This document shows positions 8,087-14,153 of a stretch of DNA of 64,000 nucleotides, in pieces. The DNA is from an uncultured Alphaproteobacteria bacterium (GTDB taxonomy: Bacteria > Pseudomonadota > Alphaproteobacteria > JALCBB01): the NCBI GenBank assembly GCA_958267355.1, contig OY279575.1, forward strand, positions 976,335 through 1,040,334, read 5' to 3'. Both the position numbers and the translations under genes were made by a program. Below the pieces are notes generated by a model. That model saw only the letters and a list, made by a program, of their open reading frames with translations. It made no database searches and was not told the origin of the DNA. Position 1 is the stretch's first letter. Each line of letters opens with the position of its first letter.

Positions 8087-8184
8087 AGCTTGCGGGGGAG
8101 TAGAGAGGGGCGGGGGTTAGTCTATGTCTAGTTTGGGGAGGGAGGCGACTATCTCTTGCGTCTCTAGGCTGACCGTAATGATGC
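8087..8184 (-). pseudogene. Detached 3' tail of a type ISP restriction gene
   Basis: These 98 bases match 14125-14221 with one extra G. They encode the last 21-22 residues of the type ISP enzyme (IITVSLETQEIVASLPKLDI and final D) plus its stop and downstream spacer. The tail begins immediately after the orf309B stop codon. Either a second ISP gene once stood here and was interrupted or deleted up to this point, or the tail was carried along with the unit. Confidence 0.8.
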
Positions 8185-9113
8185 TAGGGGGATTGGGATT
8201 TGGGTTTTGGGGGGTAGAGTTTTGGGTTGGGGATGTTGCCTCCGTCTACATAGATGGCACTGGGTTCTTTTTTGGGTGCGTCAGGTTTCTTTTCAAAGGG
8301 GTTGCTCCAATCCATGCCGGCGTAGCGGTCTTCGGCTTCCACACGCAGCGCAATCTTCTTCTCGTGTGAAGAGCTGTTATCTATCAAACGGCGGGTAGAA
8401 CGGTAGTCTTCGGTCTCGCTGTATTCCTTTACAGGCTGGTCAGGGGATAGGTACGCTTGGGCGCGGTCGATTAGCTCTGCCATAGTCGCGTCATCAACGA
8501 TTTTTTGCCCCGCTACAACTTGTTCTACAAGCTCGCAGAACTGGGTCAGCTCGCGGATCATCTCAGTACGGCGTATGGCTTCTTCTCTCCGCAGGTTGCG
8601 GCGGGGGGCTATGGTTTGTTTCTTGTCAAAGGTTTCAGGCTCTACAAGCTTTCCACGGGTGCGCATATTCTCTAGGGCTTCTGTAAGCCTGTTCATCGTC
8701 TCGGTCGTAATCTCTTGGTGGTGGCGAAGTTCCTGCTCGGTCAAGCCCTCGGGCATAGGGTTTAGCCGCAATAACTCTAAGTTGAACATTATGAGCTGGC
8801 GTTCATCGCGTCTTCGTTGGGCGTTAAAAGCCCTGCCAAGGGCGCGTTCCTTGGCGTTGGTTTCGTCTTCTTCCTGTATGGAGCGTTGGAGGGAAAGCAG
8901 GGCTTTGACTTCGTCTTCTAGCTTGTCGTTCAGATGGGGCAAGAGTTGGGCAAGGTTAGCCCTGCGGATTTCTGCGCTTTTGTCCGCCTGCCCTGCGTAG
9001 TGGTTGGCTAGGGATTCCGTCAGTAGCTCGGGGTCTAGGGCGGATAGATATTGGCGCACTTCCTGCAGCTTGGCGGCTGTCGTTGGCTGGTCGGCTGGGC
9101 GAGTGCTGTGCAT
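8184..9113 (-). CDS. Unrecognised 309-residue charged helical protein, copy B
   Basis: Same length and frame as the gene at 6627-7556, in opposite orientation, so the two are convergent across a 0.63-kb spacer. Twelve replacements by my count include A3S/P4T, S44D, Q/K, T/M, L/M, P/T and Y/F changes; none introduces a stop or gap. About 60 codons differ silently. The ATG is preceded by CCGAAGGATTATCCC, the same ribosome site as copy A. Function unknown. The pattern of silent over replacing changes says both copies have been under protein-level selection since they split, so neither looks like a decaying duplicate. Confidence 0.8.
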   Translation of the reverse strand: MHSTRPADQPTTAAKLQEVRQYLSALDPELLTESLANHYAGQADKSAEIRRANLAQLLPHLNDKLEDEVKALLSLQRSIQEEDETNAKERALGRAFNAQRRRDERQLIMFNLELLRLNPMPEGLTEQELRHHQEITTETMNRLTEALENMRTRGKLVEPETFDKKQTIAPRRNLRREEAIRRTEMIRELTQFCELVEQVVAGQKIVDDATMAELIDRAQAYLSPDQPVKEYSETEDYRSTRRLIDNSSSHEKKIALRVEAEDRYAGMDWSNPFEKKPDAPKKEPSAIYVDGGNIPNPKLYPPKPKSQSP

Positions 9114-9176
9114 GGGATAATCCTTCGGTTTGGGGGTTTGGGGCTTAGGGTTTGGGGCTAATAGAGTTGCGAAATC

Positions 9177-9188
9177 TCCTATATAGGA
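9177..9188 (-). promoter_or_regulatory. TCCTATATAGGA palindrome in orf309B leader
   Basis: Identical to the palindrome at 6550-6561 and at nearly the same distance from its start codon. Confidence 0.45.
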
Positions 9189-9287
9189 AATGAGCCATTT
9201 TCAGGCGGATTCAAATTTTTTTTGCTCCGATTTGGCAAAATTAGGGGGAAATATAAGGCTCAAGCCAAAAAATAAATTTCCTGTGGC

Positions 9288-9380
9288 CTTCCCACCCATC
9301 CCCCCCAAAGTCTGCTATGCAGACTTTGACCCCCCTTTGCCCGCTCGTTCGCTTCGCTCACTCGCGCCCCTAGGGGGGTG
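9288..9380 (-). repeat. R1 repeat, copy d, left end of orf309 unit B
   Basis: Same plan as copy c. Module two keeps its AAAGTCTGC/GCAGACTTT stem while the loop changes from GTA to ATA, as expected if the folded shape matters. Confidence 0.8.
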
Positions 9381-9566
9381 TTAATTAGATAGTCCCCCTC
9401 TATATAAAAAAGACAAACATAAGGGAGAGGTAAAGAGAATAAAGGCAGAAAATAGAGACAGGAAACCAAAACGGGCGACTGCCCCGTGCGTCCAGCACGG
9501 GCGCAGGAGACAGCTTTGGCAGTTGGGTGGGGTGACATCCCTAAAGGAAAAAGTAGAAAACTGCTT

Positions 9567-9749
9567 CTAAAAACGCCAGCGACTTTTACGAATCTTTTCT
9601 AGCTCTCGGCCAGATCTCATCAAAAACTTTAATGCCTTTACTTTCTTTTTCTGATACTCAATTTCTTCTTTGCTCATAGGAGTATCATCAAGAGCTGTCA
9701 TAGCCTCTGTGGCAAGGCGAATGAGCTTTCTTGTAGTCCTGCTAACCAT
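9567..9749 (-). CDS. Small basic protein, 60 residues, last gene of the restriction operon
   Basis: It starts at ATG 9749 with AAGAGG a few bases upstream and 23 bp after the stop of the nuclease gene, so it is probably cotranscribed. The sequence is MVSRTTRKLIRLATEAM at the start, then a charged helical stretch (EEIEYQKKKVKALKFLMRSG), ending in KSRWRF. There is no recognised family. It is too short and lacks an obvious helix-turn-helix pattern to call a controller protein with confidence. A regulator, a nuclease subunit or an unrelated small protein are all possible. Confidence 0.5.
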   Translation of the reverse strand: MVSRTTRKLIRLATEAMTALDDTPMSKEEIEYQKKKVKALKFLMRSGRELEKIRKSRWRF

Positions 9750-9772
9750 GATGGCCTCTTATTATGGCTTTG

Positions 9773-10681
9773 CTAGGAGACGTTCTTTGGAGAGTCGCCT
9801 TCTAGCATCACTTCTCTCACAAGTTGGCGAAAATCATCTAGCTTCTCGTAAGAGAAGCAATAGTCGCACCCCTTCCACATTCGCTCCAAGTCTTTGCGAC
9901 GGGAAATCCAGCCACCTCCATCAATAACATTTACAAATAAACAATTCGGGCTTGCCTCCCTCTTCCTTGACCTGTTCCAACTTCGTAATTGGTCATACAT
10001 TGTATTTTGCTCGCTTGCTTTGGATGTTTGCGTACTGGCGGTTGTTACTAAGTAAGAAACCATAATCAGAATCTTCGGATCTTCAAGAGATGGAATCGCT
10101 ATATCAACTTCTTTGTTATCTACTGCAAAGACACTCCCCTTCTCGTATGTGAGGCCCAATTCTGTGACAATTTCACCAACTACTTCTTCTATCTTAAGTC
10201 CAACAGCTACAGAATACTTGGAGACCAAAGAACCGCGCACAGCTCTATTCATGTAAACATCTTCTTTCAGCAAATCCGTCCAATTGGCAGGTAGAGCAAA
10301 TGCATTACGGATAAACTTCGGTACGGACTGTTCATTGTCTGGATTATCCATAAGTTTGGCAACTCTGCGACGCACCTCTGCATTGCTCCTAATACTTTTC
10401 TCAGTTCCTTTCCCAAACCAAAATTTAATTAAACGACTTAGCCTTTCTAGCGAGCCCGCAGAAAGGGAGATAAGCATCTTCAGGTTCTTGTTTGTTGAGT
10501 CATCTTGTTGCAGAAAGTCAGCAATGGCATCTTCTCTTGATCTACTTCCGTTACGAGGAGTCGCATCGAGTGCTTCGCGCTTTCCTTCTTGGACAAGCCT
10601 TTCCATCTCATCTTCCAGGTCAGGAAAATTCAGAAAATGAGACATGCTTTCCCGCATCTCTTTAAGAGAAAGCTTTTTCAT
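9773..10681 (-). CDS. Probable type II restriction endonuclease
   Basis: 302 residues. Its ATG overlaps the methyltransferase stop codon by one base (TAATG), so the two are translationally coupled. That position is the best evidence that it is the cognate nuclease. A weak PD-(D/E)XK-like core is seen: a helix with E166, E167 and E171 (KIEEVVGEIVTELG), then VDNKEVDIAIPS and a strand ILIMVSY where the usual E-X-K is altered. The C-terminal NCLFVNVIDGGGWISRRKDL followed by CDYCFSYEKLDDF resembles the layout of DpnII/MboI-type enzymes. I cannot fix the family or the site it cuts. The gene is AT-rich. Confidence 0.65.
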   Translation of the reverse strand: MKKLSLKEMRESMSHFLNFPDLEDEMERLVQEGKREALDATPRNGSRSREDAIADFLQQDDSTNKNLKMLISLSAGSLERLSRLIKFWFGKGTEKSIRSNAEVRRRVAKLMDNPDNEQSVPKFIRNAFALPANWTDLLKEDVYMNRAVRGSLVSKYSVAVGLKIEEVVGEIVTELGLTYEKGSVFAVDNKEVDIAIPSLEDPKILIMVSYLVTTASTQTSKASEQNTMYDQLRSWNRSRKREASPNCLFVNVIDGGGWISRRKDLERMWKGCDYCFSYEKLDDFRQLVREVMLEGDSPKNVS

Positions 10682-11610
10682 TACACTACATCCACATCTC
10701 GGATTGAGGCGACTTGACCAAGATGCATGGATACATAAGCCCCCATCATATCTTTCACTCCCTGAGCCTTTCGGTATCTACTATTGGTAGCATTTACGTA
10801 TTCTTTGTCAATATCACAGCCGATATACCTTCTTCCCATCTGTTTTGCGGCAATTGCCGCAGAGCCGCCGCCACAAAAAAGGTCAAGGACAATATCATTT
10901 TCGTCAGTCGTCATTAAAATCATTCGTTCTATCAAGTGCACAGGCAATTGACAAGGATGATTGTCTATACGGCGATTATTATGTCGCACACGGTGTATAT
11001 CATTCCACACATCGCTAATTTGGTAGCCAAATGAATGGCGCAAGTGCTCTTTGCCTCCGTAGTCTTTGAGATACGTCTCACAGGCACGGCACTTTGGATG
11101 AGGAGCGCGAATATCATAGTACTTGCTGTTTCGCGTTTTCGTGTAAAACAGAATTCCATAGTGTGCGGGCTGTAATGTTTTGCCGAGTGGCTGTCCGTTA
11201 CTATTCCACGCTATCCAATGGCGAAACTCTAAAAGATCATTCAGTATGGGAGTCGTATGACTCAATATCTTTGGCGTGTTGTAAAGAAAAAGACTGCCTC
11301 CTTCTTTGAGCACTCGTGCGCTTTCTTCTAGCCATTGCTCTGTCCATTCCATATATTCGGTGAACTTCATTTTGTCTTTGTAGGAATTATATTTTTTATT
11401 CAAATTAAATGGCGGGTCCGCAAATATCATCTGCACAGAATTCGCCCGCATCGACTGCATGATTTTCACGCAATCTGCTTTATGCGCCTTGCCCACAAGC
11501 TTTGAAATTGAAGTCGTCGCCCTCGCCTGTCCCGTTCTGCTTGACAGGCCATTGCGAACCACAGAACTGTTAGAGTGAGAATCCATATTTGCTCTCATGT
11601 AGGAAATCAC
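10681..11610 (-). CDS. Type II DNA methyltransferase, DPPF (beta class)
   Basis: S-adenosylmethionine-dependent modification enzyme that should protect the host from the nuclease encoded downstream. Catalytic motif IV is IFADPPFNLNKKYNSYKD (about residues 63-80) and the AdoMet motif I comes last, DLFCGGGSAAIAAKQMGRRY (about 247-266). That order defines the beta class; DPPF suggests N6-adenine or N4-cytosine. The start is uncertain: a GTG at 11610 and ATGs at 11598 and 11586 are in frame, and none has an ideal ribosome site. Gene order is methyltransferase, nuclease, small ORF. Confidence 0.85.
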   Translation of the reverse strand: MISYMRANMDSHSNSSVVRNGLSSRTGQARATTSISKLVGKAHKADCVKIMQSMRANSVQMIFADPPFNLNKKYNSYKDKMKFTEYMEWTEQWLEESARVLKEGGSLFLYNTPKILSHTTPILNDLLEFRHWIAWNSNGQPLGKTLQPAHYGILFYTKTRNSKYYDIRAPHPKCRACETYLKDYGGKEHLRHSFGYQISDVWNDIHRVRHNNRRIDNHPCQLPVHLIERMILMTTDENDIVLDLFCGGGSAAIAAKQMGRRYIGCDIDKEYVNATNSRYRKAQGVKDMMGAYVSMHLGQVASIRDVDVV

Positions 11611-12101
11611 TTCGCCTTGATAATTGAGGCCAACCTAAAGCCACGCTTCAATATCCTTTTATGCTGACCGATTCGCAACCTTACAGACGACCAAGGGGCT
11701 TAAAAACCTTAGAAATACTACGAAAATAAAGGGATAGGGGTAAAGGTCTTGCTTATGGAGGGGGTATCAATTGGGTCGCTCTGGCCCTGATTCGTAGCAA
11801 ATTCTTCCCGCCTCTTCACTAGTAAACAAAAAACCAGATAATTTGGCACAACCATAAGACAAATTTACCTTTAAAAATTCTTATTTAAATTATTGTTTTT
11901 ACTTACTTTAATGTTACATAGCCTTTAAATGTAGGTTTTTTGTGTATTAATGGATTGATTTTTGCTGTCATTTGCTGCCAATTTGGCTTTCTAGTTCACA
12001 AGGGGAAAGAGAATCAATTATCACGATTTGTTCCTAAGCATCATCTGAGCAATTTTGCCTTTTTGCCCCCTAAAGTCAAGCAACCAACACGGAGTTATGT
12101 C
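11611..12101. other. AT-rich divergent promoter region
   Basis: It separates the minus-strand restriction operon from the plus-strand hypothetical pair. The stretch 11800-11940 is strongly AT-rich. TTGTTT and TACATA with a 16-bp spacer (about 11893-11920) could be a promoter for the rightward genes. A frame opening at 11940 runs into the next gene but lacks a ribosome site, so I start that gene later. No hairpin repeats are found here, in contrast with the other spacers of the island. Confidence 0.4.
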
Positions 12102-12611
12102 ATGTCTGAAAAAGAACCCAAGCATTCTAGCCTTCAAATCGAGCTAGGCGAGGTATCCGTACGCTTTGAAGGAGATCACTCCTTCATCATCTCTGGGGGA
12201 TTAGTAAAGGTACTAGGTGAAGCCGTGGCTTTATCGAAGAATGTTGCTCTTCCTGTTAGCAGGCAACGATTGGAAACAGAAAAAACGGAATCACCTTCCT
12301 CTGGACAAAAGCCTTCTTTCAAATCGTTCCTTGCAACTAAGGATACAAGCAAGATTTCAAATATTTTTATATACGCAGCCTTCTACCTGCGTCACTTCGG
12401 GGAAAAAGAATCATTCAACCAGAAGGAACTCCGACAACTTATGAAAACTGGCGGAGAGCCTTACCATAAACATCACAACACCATAGAAAAGGTTACAAAA
12501 ACATACATTAACCGTCTCATCAAGCAAGGAAAATTTATAGAGAACAGCGATCAGAGCATCTCATTAGCAAATGCCTCGTACGAAAGTATACGGCCACATC
12601 TAAATGGGTGA
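12102..12611 (+). CDS. Hypothetical protein, 169 residues
   Basis: I start it at the ATG at 12102 because GGAG lies seven bases upstream. The N-terminal part, MSEKEPKHSSLQIELGEV then VRFEGDHSFIISGGLVKVLG, looks like a beta-rich segment. The C-terminal half, with FNQKELRQLMKTGG and NTIEKVTKTYINRLIKQGKF, reads like a winged-helix DNA-binding or wing-like fold. There is no membrane segment. It is followed after 10 bases by another small gene and is AT-rich like the neighbouring restriction genes, so a defence or regulatory role is plausible but unproved. Confidence 0.6.
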   Translation: MSEKEPKHSSLQIELGEVSVRFEGDHSFIISGGLVKVLGEAVALSKNVALPVSRQRLETEKTESPSSGQKPSFKSFLATKDTSKISNIFIYAAFYLRHFGEKESFNQKELRQLMKTGGEPYHKHHNTIEKVTKTYINRLIKQGKFIENSDQSISLANASYESIRPHLNG

Positions 12612-12621
12612 GGATTAAAAT

Positions 12622-13020
12622 ATGAAGACTCTAGATGATAATATGAAGCTGGCTTTATGTGCTTGTCGTGGTCGATCAGACCAAGATAGGATGAGGTCTC
12701 TTCTTTTCCTATTCGTGGCAAAAGGAGGGCTTGAGAGAAAGGATATCTGCAGGGAAATGGGAGGCTATGGGTATAAACTTGGCGCGAAAACTAAAATGGA
12801 TACCCTCTTTCGCAGGAAAAACGGAAAAGATTATGCAGTGCACCTAAAATCTGAAGGATGGAAGATTACCAAGCCAGGAAAAAAAGAAGTCAAGAAATTC
12901 CTCAAGCAAGAGGGAATTACTTTGAAGAGAAGAAAAACTTTCACCTTACTAAAAAACTTTATTGGCTTGCTTCGCGTCTTTGAGTTTGCGGCTTATGCTG
13001 CTAGGTCACTTCTTTTATGA
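12622..13020 (+). CDS. Hypothetical basic protein, 132 residues
   Basis: It starts at ATG 12622 with GAGG overlapping the previous stop region, so it is coupled to the gene before it. The sequence has DRMRSLLFLFVAKGGLERKD followed by a very lysine/arginine-rich middle (KPGKKEVKKFLKQEGI, LKRRKTF) and a hydrophobic C-terminus (LLRVFEFAAYAARSLLL). The middle LERKDICREMGGYGYKLG could be a helix-turn-helix. The family is not recognised. The hydrophobic end runs close to the repeat region, so the original C-terminus may have been altered. Confidence 0.55.
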   Translation: MKTLDDNMKLALCACRGRSDQDRMRSLLFLFVAKGGLERKDICREMGGYGYKLGAKTKMDTLFRRKNGKDYAVHLKSEGWKITKPGKKEVKKFLKQEGITLKRRKTFTLLKNFIGLLRVFEFAAYAARSLLL

Positions 13021-13333
13021 GCTGCCTGCGACAGCACTTTTTAACCTTATTAATCTAAACATTGAGTTCAGAATTTCACGGACCCCCTTTAAAATCCCTC
13101 GCGGGCTTCGCCCGCGCCCACCTGCGGGCGAATGCCGTGCCCGCCCCCAACTCACTGCGCCCTTACAGGGCTTGTGAGTTGTTACCCCCTCCGTCCCGAG
13201 GGGGTAATAAGCCCCCTGTTTCAAGGAAGTGTATAAAAAAATAACGCAAGACCACCTGCGCGTCCCGAGGGGGTAAAGGGGATTTGTCTCTAAGGGTGGG
13301 AAAGGGCACCACTCAAAAATTAGGCTGAAGGGG
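13021..13333. other. Repeat spacer: R2 and R3
   Basis: No gene. It holds an R2 copy (13095-13145), the CAACTCACTGCGCCC / GGGCTTGTGAGTTG hairpin (about 13146-13180) that is also a module of R1 copy e, a CCCCCTCCGTCCCGAGGGGG palindrome and an R3 copy. I see no trace of the missing 3' part of iscS. Confidence 0.65.
13095..13145 (+). repeat. R2 repeat, copy c
   Basis: CCCTCGCGGGCTTCGCCCGC then CCCACCTGCGGGCGAATGCC, followed directly by GTGCCCGCCCCC. It lacks the GCTAAC tandem unit. Confidence 0.7.
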
Positions 13334-13340
13334 CTAACAA
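13243..13340 (+). repeat. R3 repeat, copy a
   Basis: ACGCAAGACCACCTGCGCG, CCCGAGGGGG, GTCTCTAAGGGTGGGAAAGG, then CCACT and ATTAGGCTGAAGGGGCTAAC. Related copies lie at 19702-19758 (left part) and 20600-20710 (right part, doubled). Confidence 0.65.
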
Positions 13341-14098
13341 GGGGGGAGGGGGATGGGGCTGGTAATATCCGTCTGGCTGGAGAAAACGTAAAGGGGAGAT
13401 AGCTCAACCTGCGGACGGTGGCGGACATACAAAACACCAACCCCCTTAGGAGCATACATCTTATGTCCGCTAATAGAAGCAAGGTCTATATTCTGCTCTT
13501 CAACATCAAGTCGTAAACGAGATATACCTTGAGCCGCATCCACATGAAAAATAGCCCCGTGAGCGCGAACCAGCTCGCCTATCGCGCCAATGTCCGTAAT
13601 CGTGCCAACTTCGTTATTCACATGCATCAACGACACCAGAACCGTCTCCGAACGCAACGCCGCCCGAACAATCGCCGGCGTAATAAGTCCGCTAGAATCT
13701 GGAGCAAGATACGTCACTTCAAAACCTTCTCCCTCTAACGCCGCGCAGGTGTCCAATACTGCCTTGTGCTCCAACCTCGAGGTGATAATGTGCTTGCCCC
13801 TCTTCTTGTGCGACCACACCACACCCTTAATCGCTAAATTGTTGGCTTCAGTCGCACCAGATGTCCAGATAATCTCGTGCGGGTGCGCGCTAATAAGTTC
13901 AGCAACTTGCTCTCGTGCCACTTCAACAGCTTTTGCCGCCTCGTGTCCGAAACTGTGCGAACGCGAAGCAGGGTTGCCAAAAACGCCCTTCGGCTTTAAA
14001 AATTTCAGCATAACTTCCGCTACTCTTGGATCTACAGGCGTTGTCGCGGCGTAGTCCAAGTAGATAGGCAAGTGCGGCTGGCTCTTCTTTGTACTCAT
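13334..14098 (-). pseudogene. iscS: Truncated IscS-type cysteine desulfurase
   Basis: The first 236 or so residues are an excellent IscS match: [78 protein letters not shown] and the PLP lysine in [14 protein letters not shown]. At QVELSPL the family sequence stops and about 18 residues of repeat-encoded sequence follow (R7, then C-rich DNA) to a chance stop. The part with the catalytic cysteine, expected near residue 325, is missing and is not found downstream. The product should not transfer sulfur. It lies 55 bp downstream of the type ISP gene on the same strand. A full-length, more distant cysteine desulfurase exists at 32779-34071. Confidence 0.85.
13362..13384 (-). repeat. R7 copy at the iscS break
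   Basis: Reverse complement of the 20-bp string at 1397-1419. It lies within a few codons of where IscS similarity ends. Confidence 0.7.
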
Positions 14099-14153
14099 AG
14101 GGCAACTTTACTACGAAATCAGCAAGCTTGCGGGGGAGTAGAGAGGGCGGGGG

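Larger units (their letters stand above)
7557..8183. other. Spacer between the two orf309 units: R5, R2, R8, R1 pieces and an ISP gene tail
   Basis: No gene is seen. In order: R5, an R2 copy with three tandem GCCGCCGCTTCGCGGTG units (to about 7752), a CCCTC/GAGGG-type block, the GGGTTGC-TTC-GCAACCC hairpin near 7777-7793, an inverted R8 (about 7841-7876), a second R2 copy, an inverted partial R1 (ends 7980), an AT-rich run (7985-8050) and the fossil 3' end of a type ISP gene. Confidence 0.65.
8184..9380 (-). mobile_element. orf309 unit, copy B
   Basis: A 1197-bp minus-strand block matches unit A from CACCCCCCTAGGGG at its left end to CCCCCTAG at its right end. The left flank here is a T-rich run with TATATAGAGGGGGACTAT and TTAAC, shared with R1 copy a rather than with unit A. 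The right flank is the ISP gene tail. The leader between R1 and the ATG is shared but has diverged in its AT-rich middle. Confidence 0.6.
9114..9566. other. orf309B leader, R1 and an unassigned spacer
   Basis: It holds the G-rich leader tract (9127-9159), the TATATA palindrome, R1 copy d and its T-rich flank. From 9430 to 9566 I see a purine-rich run, a CCCGTGC-GTCCA-GCACGGG hairpin (about 9493-9512) and no gene. Confidence 0.6.

Noticed and set aside
6627..9113. orf309 as a classical transposase or RAYT
   Set aside because: No DDE spacing, no HUH (the HHQ at about residue 131 is not H-hydrophobic-H), no serine or tyrosine recombinase signature visible.
6335..9380. A composite transposon with the two orf309 units as ends
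   Set aside because: The 0.63-kb interior holds only repeats and a gene tail, no cargo, and the outer flanks show no target duplication.
11940..12101. N-terminal 54-codon extension of the gene at 12102
   Set aside because: Hydrophobic, AT-rich stretch without a ribosome site, while GGAG stands before the ATG at 12102.
13334..14098. Phosphorothioate DNA modification (DndA/SspA) because a desulfurase lies in a defence island
   Set aside because: The sequence is of the housekeeping IscS type, lacks the catalytic-cysteine half, and no dndBCDE or sspBCD genes are present.
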